Assembly: GCF_023147505.1 (NCBI RefSeq)
Contig: NZ_JAHXPB010000001.1
Coordinates: 124,001 to 188,000 of the forward strand
Source: Brevundimonas sp. EYE_349
GTDB lineage: Bacteria; Pseudomonadota; Alphaproteobacteria; Caulobacterales; Caulobacteraceae
DNA: 64,000 bases
Reading direction: 5' to 3'
Below are positions 57,960-64,000 of this stretch, piece by piece (positions within the stretch are counted from its first letter, which is position 1; each line of letters starts with the position of its first letter). The notes below the pieces were generated by a model. That model made no database searches. It saw only the letters and a program-made list of their open reading frames with translations, and was not told where the DNA came from. The translations under genes were made by a program, and so were the position numbers.

Positions 57960-58411
57960 GGCCGCCGGGCGGAAGTTGGACCCGGAAAAAACAGTCCAAG
58001 TGTCCACGTGGGGCCAACTTCGTCGACTGCCCGGAATTGCACTGCACTTCGGAAATGCGTGCAAAGTGCAAGAGAGTGCAATTTCGGCAGACGAGACGCG
58101 CCGCGATGTCAAAGACCGGACGGCCATTATAGGGCGCCTGGACCGGGTGTTGGGTCGATTGACGCTGCTGGGGCGTAAGAAGCTGTTTTCGAAACAGGAT
58201 GTTTTCGCAGTTGGGATGGCTGAGCCTCGCGGACGCGATCCAGCCAAGGCTCATTTCACGTCCTTCTCCCGCTCGTCACGGCGAAAGTCGGGACCCAGCG
58301 CCTTGGCATCCCTGACCGCACCGGATGACCAGCGGCCCGTGATCCCACGCGACGTTCGTCCAAGGGTCTGGCGAAGGTCTGGGGCCCGCCGGGATGAGCG
58401 GATAGAGGGGT
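57960..58411. other. Intergenic stretch
   Basis: About 450 bases without a supported gene. The first 100 bases contain repeated GTGCAA/TTGCAC-like words (GCACTGCACTTCGG, GTGCAAAGTGCAAGAGAGTGC), possibly a regulator-binding region. Confidence 0.4.
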
Positions 58412-58744
58412 TTAGCTGCGCGTCCGGTCGTAGGTGGAGAACTCGTGGGCGATGCAGCGGTCGATGAGCAGGCGCCAGACGGGTTCGGCGATGTCGGGCG
58501 ACAGATTATGCGCTTTAGCCGAAACGAGGACCTTGGCCACCACGTCGTCGATGCGGGCCTGGTCGAAGACGGCGTCGCGGTCGGGCTTGATGCGGGCCGC
58601 GGCGTCCATGTAGCGCTGGCGTTCGGCCAGGAGGGCGACCAGGGCGCGGTCCAGGGCGTCGACGCCCTGGCGAACCTCGGCCATCGACTGGCATTCGGCG
58701 GGATCGACGCGCGGATCGACGGCGACAAGGGCGGGCTTTGACAT
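58412..58744 (-). CDS. Chorismate mutase (AroQ type)
   Basis: This 110-residue all-helical protein has VRQGVDALDRALVALLAERQ, the first helix with the catalytic Arg, and KPDRDAVFDQARIDDVVAKV with the second Arg and Lys region. It converts chorismate to prephenate for Phe and Tyr. It is a single-domain form like PchB. Confidence 0.9.
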   Translation of the reverse strand: MSKPALVAVDPRVDPAECQSMAEVRQGVDALDRALVALLAERQRYMDAAARIKPDRDAVFDQARIDDVVAKVLVSAKAHNLSPDIAEPVWRLLIDRCIAHEFSTYDRTRS

Positions 58745-58784
58745 GGCCGTGGGTTAGCGGGTCAGACCGCTCAAGCCAAGACGT

Positions 58785-59612
58785 TCAACCGACGAAGGCG
58801 CGTTCCAGGACGTAGTCGGCCGGTTCGGCGTTGGAGCCTTCCTTCAGCCCATAGGTCTCCAGCAGTTCGCCGGCTTCCTTGATCATGGCCATGGAGCCGC
58901 ACAGCATGGCGCGGTCGCGGGCGGGGTTGAACCCCTCCGGCAGGCCCAGGTCGCGGAAGAAGTCGCCGGACTTGATGCGGTCGGTGATCCGGCCCGGCGT
59001 TGCGAAGGCTTCGCGGGTCACGGTGGGGTAATAGGTCAACTGGGCCTTGGCCTCGTCGCCGATCAGGGGATCGTCGTAGATTTCGCGGGTGAAGAAGTCG
59101 CGGTAGGCCAGGTCGGCGACGCTGCGGACCGTGTGGATCACATAGACATGACCGAAGCGGGCATAGGTGTCGGGGTCGCGCGCGACGCTGAGCCAGGGGG
59201 CCAGGCCCGTGCCGGTGCCGATCAGGAACAGGCGCTCGCCGCCGGTCAGAGCGTCCAGAACCAGGGTGCCGGTGGGCTTCTTGCCCATCAGGACGGTGTC
59301 GCCGGGCTGAATCTTTTGCAGGCGCGAGGTCAGGGGGCCGTCGGCGACCTTGATGGAGAAGAACTCCAACTCCTCGGCCCAGCAGGGGCTGGCGATGGAA
59401 TAGGCGCGCAGGACCGGCTTTGCGCCGTCCTCGCCCGGCAGGCCGATCATCACGAACTCGCCCGATCGGAATCGGAAATCCTCGGGCCGTTTGACGCCGA
59501 AGCTGAACAGGCTGTCGGTCCAGTGGCGGACCCACAGAACCTCAAGTTCGTTGAACGGGCTGGCCTTGCCAGGAACCTTGGCGGGGGCGGGGGATACGGC
59601 GGCGTCTGTCAT
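58785..59612 (-). CDS. fpr: Ferredoxin-NADP+ reductase
   Basis: This 275-residue flavoprotein has the FAD motif LRAYSIASPCWAEELEFFSI, the NADP motif FLIGTGTGLAPWLSVARDP, and CGSMAMIKEAGELLE at the end. ATG 59612 is chosen because the upstream part of the frame lacks character. The enzyme passes electrons between NADPH and ferredoxin or flavodoxin and supports redox balance. Confidence 0.93.
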   Translation of the reverse strand: MTDAAVSPAPAKVPGKASPFNELEVLWVRHWTDSLFSFGVKRPEDFRFRSGEFVMIGLPGEDGAKPVLRAYSIASPCWAEELEFFSIKVADGPLTSRLQKIQPGDTVLMGKKPTGTLVLDALTGGERLFLIGTGTGLAPWLSVARDPDTYARFGHVYVIHTVRSVADLAYRDFFTREIYDDPLIGDEAKAQLTYYPTVTREAFATPGRITDRIKSGDFFRDLGLPEGFNPARDRAMLCGSMAMIKEAGELLETYGLKEGSNAEPADYVLERAFVG

Positions 59613-59721
59613 CGTGCGGTCTCTGTAAGCTGAGAGCCGGTCGCAGGAAAGAAAAAGCGTTTCGCCCGGCGACGACATTTCCTCGTGACGGCTTGCAGAA
59701 GCGCGGTTAGCGTCCCGGCCC

Positions 59722-61971
59722 ATGCGCACCGTCCTTCTCGCCTCGACCATCCTCCTGTCCGCCACATCGGCGCTTGCGCAGGAGACGCCATCCAACATCC
59801 TGACGCCGGAGCGGGTGTTCGCCAGCCCCAATCTGAACGGACCGGTGGCCAAGGGCGTCAGCCTGTCGCCGGACGGGCAACTGGTGGCCTTCCTGCGCTC
59901 GCGGCCGGACAATGTGGATGTGCAGGACCTGTGGGCCGCGCCGACCGGGGCGGGAGAACCCTATAAGCTGATCGACGCGCGGGCCCTGGTTCCCGATGCG
60001 GGCGAGTTGTCGGAGGCCGAGAAGGCGCGGCGCGAGCGGATGCGGATCAGCGCGCGCGGCGTGGTGGAATATTCGTGGGACCAGCAGGGGCGCTATATCC
60101 TGGCGCCGCTGGAAGGCGACATCTTCCTGGCCAATCGGGCCGACGGCAAGGTGCGCCGCCTGACCGAGACGCCCGCCGACGAGATCGACGCCAAGGTCTC
60201 GCCCAAGGGCAGCTATGTCTCCTATGTCCGCGAGCAGAACCTGATCGTCTATGATCTGGCGAGCGGCAAGGAGACCCCGATCACCGATGACGGCGCCGGC
60301 CTGATCACCTGGGCCACCGCCGAGTTCATCGCCCAGGAGGAGATGGACCGCGACACCGGCTATTGGTGGAGCCCGGACGAACGCTACATCGCCATGACCC
60401 GCGTGGACGAAAGCCCGGTGGACGTCGTGCCGCGCTTCGAGATCACCGGCGGCGGCGCGACCATGGTCGAGCAGCGCTACCCCCGCGCGGGCCGGCCCAA
60501 TGCCGTGGTTGAACTGTATGTCCGCGATCTGCAGAGCGGTGCGCGGGTCAAGGTGGACCTGGGCGCCAACACCGACATCTATCTGGCGCGGGTCAACTGG
60601 TCCGGCGACGGCAGGACCCTGTATGTCCAGCGCCAGTCGCGCGACCAGAAGACGCTGGACCTGCTGAGCGTCGATCCGACCACGGGCGCCTCGCGCGTGA
60701 TCCTGAGCCAGAAGGCCCAGGCCTGGGTCGATCTGAACGACGATTTCAGGGTGCTGTCGGACGGGCGTTTCATCTGGTCCAACGAGGATTCGGGGTGGCG
60801 GCACCTGTATCTGTACGACCGCAACGGACGACGGCTGCGGGCGATCACGCGAGGCGACTATCCGGTCAAGCATCTGGACGGGGTCAATGAACAGACCGGC
60901 GACGTCTATTTCACGGCCTCGATGCGGGACGCCAAGGAACTGCCGATCGAGCAGCAGATGTTCCGCGCCAATCTGAACCGCACAGTCGATCCGGTCGCCG
61001 TGACGCCGGGCGGCGGGTGGTGGACCGTGTCGGTGAACGGGCCGGCGACGGCCTATGTCGGCAACTATTCCGACCCCGCCACGCCGCCGCAGTCGGCGCT
61101 GTACCGGATCGACGGGACGCGGGTGCGCTGGATCGAGGAGAACAGGCTGGACGCCAGCCATCCGTTCGCCCCCTACGCCTCGCGCCTGCGCGCACCGGAG
61201 TTCGGGACGATGCAGAGCCACGGCCAGACCCTGGTCTGGCGCATGACCACGCCGCCCGACTTCGATCCGTCCAAGACATACCCGGTGGTGATGCAGGTCT
61301 ATGGCGGCCCCGGCACGGGCGCCGGCGTGCAGAAGAGCTGGCAGCCGCTGACCAACCAGTTGCTGACCGAGGCGGGCTACATCGTCTTCCGCGTCGACAA
61401 TCGCGGCGAGGGCGATCGGTCGCAGGCGTTCGAGACCAGCATCTATCGCCGCCTGGGCATTCCGGCGGTCGAGGACCAGGCCCAGGCCGCGCAATGGCTG
61501 AAGACGCTGCCCTATGTCGATCCTGACCATATCGCGGTGATGGGCTGGAGCTTCGGCGGCTTCCTCAGCCTGCTGACCCTGACGGACAAGGACGCGAACC
61601 TGGCGGCGGCCCTGGCGGGCGCGGCGCCGACGGAGTGGAGCCTGTACGACACCCACTACACCGAACGCTACATGTCCACGCCGCAGGCCAACCCGGAAGG
61701 CTATGCCGCCACCGACATCCTGCCGCGCCTGGACGACATGACCGGCCGCCTATTGCTGCTGCACGGCATGGCCGACGACAACGTCATCTTCGGCAATGCG
61801 ACGCGCGTCATCGACGCCCTGCAGGCCAAGAGCCAGCCGTTTGAGATGATGCTGTATCCCGGCCAGCGGCACGGCGTTCGCGGCGACCCGAGACAACTGC
61901 AGCAATGGCGCACCTATCTGGACTTCCTGGACCGCACGATCGGCAAGCGGGCCGCGCCCAAGGCGGACTGA
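59722..61971 (+). CDS. Dipeptidyl peptidase IV (S9 family)
   Basis: This 749-residue protein starts with a signal peptide (about 1-20, ending ALAQE), so it is periplasmic. A beta-propeller with YRFIAQEEM-like glutamate motif (TAEFIAQEEMDRDTGYWWSP) covers about 50-490. The hydrolase domain has VVMQVYGGPGTG, the nucleophile GWSFGG with S610, the acid in HGMADDNVIF and the His in PGQRHGVRG. It removes X-Pro dipeptides. Its length is normal. Confidence 0.94.
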   Translation: MRTVLLASTILLSATSALAQETPSNILTPERVFASPNLNGPVAKGVSLSPDGQLVAFLRSRPDNVDVQDLWAAPTGAGEPYKLIDARALVPDAGELSEAEKARRERMRISARGVVEYSWDQQGRYILAPLEGDIFLANRADGKVRRLTETPADEIDAKVSPKGSYVSYVREQNLIVYDLASGKETPITDDGAGLITWATAEFIAQEEMDRDTGYWWSPDERYIAMTRVDESPVDVVPRFEITGGGATMVEQRYPRAGRPNAVVELYVRDLQSGARVKVDLGANTDIYLARVNWSGDGRTLYVQRQSRDQKTLDLLSVDPTTGASRVILSQKAQAWVDLNDDFRVLSDGRFIWSNEDSGWRHLYLYDRNGRRLRAITRGDYPVKHLDGVNEQTGDVYFTASMRDAKELPIEQQMFRANLNRTVDPVAVTPGGGWWTVSVNGPATAYVGNYSDPATPPQSALYRIDGTRVRWIEENRLDASHPFAPYASRLRAPEFGTMQSHGQTLVWRMTTPPDFDPSKTYPVVMQVYGGPGTGAGVQKSWQPLTNQLLTEAGYIVFRVDNRGEGDRSQAFETSIYRRLGIPAVEDQAQAAQWLKTLPYVDPDHIAVMGWSFGGFLSLLTLTDKDANLAAALAGAAPTEWSLYDTHYTERYMSTPQANPEGYAATDILPRLDDMTGRLLLLHGMADDNVIFGNATRVIDALQAKSQPFEMMLYPGQRHGVRGDPRQLQQWRTYLDFLDRTIGKRAAPKAD

Positions 61972-62092
61972 TGCTCGGATCCGCCGGTCGAGCATCCTTT
62001 CGCCCCGCCGCGCTTTCGGTGAATGGGGCCTAAGGCTGAGGGTGAGGGTCAAGAATGGCGAGACAGGGCGAACGCACGCGAAAGATCGTTTC

Positions 62093-62371
62093 ATGAGCGA
62101 CCTGATCGCCAATGTCGTCGGCTCGGCGGCGGCCGTGTGTTCGATCACCAGTTTCGCGCCCCAGGCGGTCAAGATCTGGAAAGAGCGCGATGCGTCGTCG
62201 GTCAGCCTGAAGACCTATTCGCTGACGGTGACCTGTTTCGTGCTGTGGGTCGTCTATGGGGTGATGACCCAGGCCTGGCCGGTCACGGTCGCCAACGCCT
62301 GCGCCCTGGTGATGGCGTCGGGCGTGTTGGTGATGAAGTGGCGGTTTCGCGACGGCGACCCCGACGCCTGA
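62093..62371 (+). CDS. SemiSWEET-type sugar transporter
   Basis: This 92-residue protein has three helices with the PQ motif in SITSFAPQAVKIWKERDASS and VSLKTYSLTVTCFVLWVVYG. It should dimerise to a passive sugar carrier. ATG 62093 gives the usual family length. It lies just before a FixK/FNR box. Confidence 0.92.
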   Translation: MSDLIANVVGSAAAVCSITSFAPQAVKIWKERDASSVSLKTYSLTVTCFVLWVVYGVMTQAWPVTVANACALVMASGVLVMKWRFRDGDPDA

Positions 62372-62375
62372 CCAT

Positions 62376-62389
62376 TTGATCTTGATCAA
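62376..62389. promoter_or_regulatory. FixK/FNR-type box, perfect consensus
   Basis: TTGAT-CTTG-ATCAA is the exact FNR/FixK/Anr palindrome. Its centre (62382.5) is about 55 bases before the ATG of the small gene at 62438, as expected for activation of a start near 62424. Confidence 0.7.
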
Positions 62390-62437
62390 GGCGGCCGTGG
62401 GCGTTCGCGCACACACATTCGGCAAAGGAGATTTCCG

Positions 62438-62548
62438 ATGCCCGAAGCCGCCGTTCCCTTCATCGCCGCCATCGTCGCGGCCTTCGTCTTCTTCATGGTC
62501 GCCGTGGGCGCGGCCGCCCTCTACGCCCGCGAACCCGATCAGAAGTGA
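62438..62548 (+). CDS. 36-residue membrane protein, probably oxygen-regulated
   Basis: ATG 62438 follows AAAGGAGATTTCCG, a strong ribosome site. The frame reads MPEAAVPFIAAIVAAFVFFM, then VAVGAAALYAREPDQK, stop TGA 62546-62548. It has one hydrophobic helix (about 7-30) and a short charged tail. The perfect FixK/FNR box upstream suggests induction under low oxygen. Small single-helix proteins of this kind accompany terminal oxidases, but no oxidase gene is near. Too short for usual annotation. Confidence 0.75.
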   Translation: MPEAAVPFIAAIVAAFVFFMVAVGAAALYAREPDQK

Positions 62549-62632
62549 TCCAACCTTCCCCGACGTGATCTTGGCGCCCCCGCCGATGCGGGCTAACCCA
62601 TAGCGACAACGTCCAACAGGGAGACGCCCCCA

Positions 62633-62938
62633 ATGCCTGATCTCGCACAAGTCACCGAACACATCCGCGGCGCCGTCGGCGACAACTCCGGCCTCGGCAA
62701 GACCGTCAAGCTCGACCTGGGCGACCAGGGCAAGATCTTCATCGACGGCGCCTCCACGCCGAACACGGTGACGAACGAGGACAAGCCCGCCGACGCCACC
62801 GTCTCGATCAAATGGGATGACTTCATGGCTCTGTCGGAAGGCAAGCTGGACCCGATGATGGCCTTCATGCAGGGCAAGCTGAAGATCGCCGGCGACATGA
62901 TGATCGCCCAGAAGCTGGCGCCGCTGCTGAAGCGCTGA
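62633..62938 (+). CDS. SCP2 sterol-binding-domain protein
   Basis: This 101-residue protein matches the SCP-2 fold: GKIFIDGASTPNTVTN, ADATVSIKWDDFMALSEGKL and DPMMAFMQGKLKIAGDMMIA. It binds lipids or fatty acyl chains in the cytoplasm. GGGAGACG precedes the ATG, and a strong terminator follows. Confidence 0.92.
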   Translation: MPDLAQVTEHIRGAVGDNSGLGKTVKLDLGDQGKIFIDGASTPNTVTNEDKPADATVSIKWDDFMALSEGKLDPMMAFMQGKLKIAGDMMIAQKLAPLLKR

Positions 62939-62964
62939 TGCCGGTCTGAACGACCATTTAGGGC

Positions 62965-62997
62965 GGCGCGGCTCCCGATCGGGAGCCGCGCCGTTTT
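62965..62997 (+). terminator. Rho-independent terminator after the SCP2 gene
   Basis: GGCGCGGCTCCCG and CGGGAGCCGCGCC form a perfect 13-base stem with a 2-base loop, followed by GTTTTCG. It starts 26 bases after the SCP2 stop. Confidence 0.85.
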
Positions 62998-63042
62998 CGT
63001 ATCGAGCGCTCGGTAGAAGCGCGAACGGGAAGAGGAAACGAC

Positions 63043-64000
63043 ATGGACTTCAAACATTCCGACCGCGCCCTGGACTGGCACGCCCGCGTCCGCCGTTTCC
63101 TGGACGAGCAGGTGATCCCGCGCGAGCATGAATATTTCGCCCAGGTCCGCGAGGACGCGACCCGCCAGCCGCCCGTGATGGAGGCGATGAAGGCCGCCGC
63201 GCGCCAGGCGGGGCTTTGGAACATGTTCCTGCCGGGAGAGCACGGGGCGGGCCTGACCAATCTGGAGTATGCGCCCCTGGCCGAGATGATGGGCCGCCAT
63301 CTGTGGTCGGCCGAGGTGTTCAACTGCAACGCCCCCGACACCGGCAATATGGAAGTGCTGCATATGTACGGGAATGCGGCCCAGCAGGATCGCTGGCTGA
63401 AGCCGCTGATGGCCGGCGAAATCCGCTCCGCCTTTCTGATGACCGAGCCGGAGGTCGCATCCTCGGACGCCACGAACATCCAGACCCGGATCGAACGCGA
63501 CGGCGATCACTACGTCATCAACGGCCGCAAATGGTGGTCGACCAATATGGGCCACCCGAACGTCGCCATGACCATCGTCATGGGCAAGACCGACCCGGAG
63601 GCCGCGACCCACGCCCAGCAGTCGCAGGTGATCGTGCCGGTCGATGCGCCCGGATTCCGCGTCGAGCGAATGCTGTCGGTGTTCGGCTATGACGAGAAGC
63701 CCATCGGCCATGCCGAGGTCGTGCTGGAGAATGTGCGGGTGCCGGTCGAGAACCTGATCGCCGGCGAGGGGCGGGGCTTCGAGATCGCGCAAGGGCGGCT
63801 GGGGCCGGGCCGCATCCACCATTGCATGCGCGTGATCGGGGCGGCGGAACGGGCCTTGGAGTTGATGGTGACGCGGCTCTTGAACCGCACCGCCTTCAGA
63901 AGACAGTTGGCCGAGCATTCGGTGTGGGAGCAGCGCGTCGCCGACGCCCGCACCAATATCGAAATGTGCCGCCTGCTGGTGCTCAAGGCCGCCTGGATGA
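63043..64000 (+). CDS. Acyl-CoA dehydrogenase (cut by window end)
   Basis: From ATG 63043 the frame stays open to the window edge, 319 residues. The N-terminal helical domain holds [20 protein letters not shown]; the middle has [20 protein letters not shown], the FAD/substrate signature; then [13 protein letters not shown] and the start of the C-terminal domain with [19 protein letters not shown]. It oxidises an acyl-CoA at the alpha-beta bond with FAD. The remaining part with the catalytic Glu lies outside the window. The SCP2 gene upstream fits lipid handling. Confidence 0.93.
   Translation, partial: MDFKHSDRALDWHARVRRFLDEQVIPREHEYFAQVREDATRQPPVMEAMKAAARQAGLWNMFLPGEHGAGLTNLEYAPLAEMMGRHLWSAEVFNCNAPDTGNMEVLHMYGNAAQQDRWLKPLMAGEIRSAFLMTEPEVASSDATNIQTRIERDGDHYVINGRKWWSTNMGHPNVAMTIVMGKTDPEAATHAQQSQVIVPVDAPGFRVERMLSVFGYDEKPIGHAEVVLENVRVPVENLIAGEGRGFEIAQGRLGPGRIHHCMRVIGAAERALELMVTRLLNRTAFRRQLAEHSVWEQRVADARTNIEMCRLLVLKAAWM

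Noticed and set aside
57976..58467. Plus-strand open frame of 163 codons
   Set aside because: It runs into the antisense of chorismate mutase, has no ribosome site and no recognisable motif.
59707..61656. Minus-strand open frame of 649 codons opposite the dipeptidyl peptidase
   Set aside because: Antisense shadow; the plus-strand frame has signal peptide and a complete catalytic triad.

Overview
The window reads as the accessory part of a high-GC alphaproteobacterial chromosome, most likely Caulobacteraceae and perhaps Brevundimonas. This rests on protein character, Mrp-type antiporter genes, EcfG-type and FixK-type promoter motifs, and a SWEEF-tailed cytoplasmic chemoreceptor; no 16S gene is present to confirm it. 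Much of the window is mobile or decaying DNA: two full IS3-family copies, IS and integrase fragments, a tRNA-Val 3' fragment, and at least ten genes broken by frameshift, nonsense change, deletion or truncation.

Layout. 1-1.0 kb: LysR and integrase remnants. 1.06-11.5 kb: a heat and proteostasis island resembling the transmissible locus of stress tolerance (tLST/clpK locus). It carries psiE, three hsp20 genes (one frameshifted), a divergent marR with a perfect inverted-repeat operator, a wrecked ftsH, an intact clpK/clpG-type disaggregase, a ribosome-hibernation/sigma-70-like fusion, hdeD, a split membrane gene and an NDUFS4-like gene cut at its end by an IS. 11.5-13.5 kb: IS3 copy 1 and a short tyrosine recombinase. 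13.6-23.8 kb: a small membrane protein, a cytoplasmic chemoreceptor, a MarR/OhrR-like regulator, a hybrid histidine kinase, a truncated alcohol dehydrogenase, then a lipoprotein, cupin, Tat hydrolase and internally deleted MFS gene opposite a LysR regulator, and an aldo-keto reductase. 23.9-33.5 kb: frameshifted uvrA2 and TMEM175 genes, then stress and redox genes (monooxygenase, CinA domain, YciF-like ferritin with an EcfG-type promoter, channel-like protein, DksA-type zinc finger, SDR, zinc dehydrogenase, SRPBCC). 33.7-41.3 kb: tRNA-Val fragment, hipA remnant, TetR, and a peroxide-type cassette (catalase-like, unknown, DyP, thioesterase), then DUF2171 with an EcfG-type promoter. 41.4-47.4 kb: a complete Mrp antiporter operon (AB fusion, C, D, E, F, G). 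47.4-50.0 kb: a tiny membrane protein with its own terminator, a czcA remnant, an IS6 remnant, an IS3 fragment and IS3 copy 2.

51.3-55.3 kb is the most interesting segment. The imuB and dnaE2 genes of the error-prone repair cassette survive only as fragments. Between them, on the opposite strand, sit three genes joined by 4-base overlaps: a DprA-like protein, a phosphoribosyltransferase and a protein with an R-x4-H HEPN-like motif. The first two match the ShosTA toxin-antitoxin/anti-phage pair; the third looks like an additional component and runs into antisense imuB at its 3' end.

55.4-64 kb returns to ordinary chromosome: an HTH protein, tRNA-Lys(CTT), an amino-acid permease with an Hpt protein, chorismate mutase, ferredoxin-NADP reductase, dipeptidyl peptidase IV, SemiSWEET, a 36-residue membrane protein behind a perfect FixK/FNR box, SCP2, and an acyl-CoA dehydrogenase cut by the window end.
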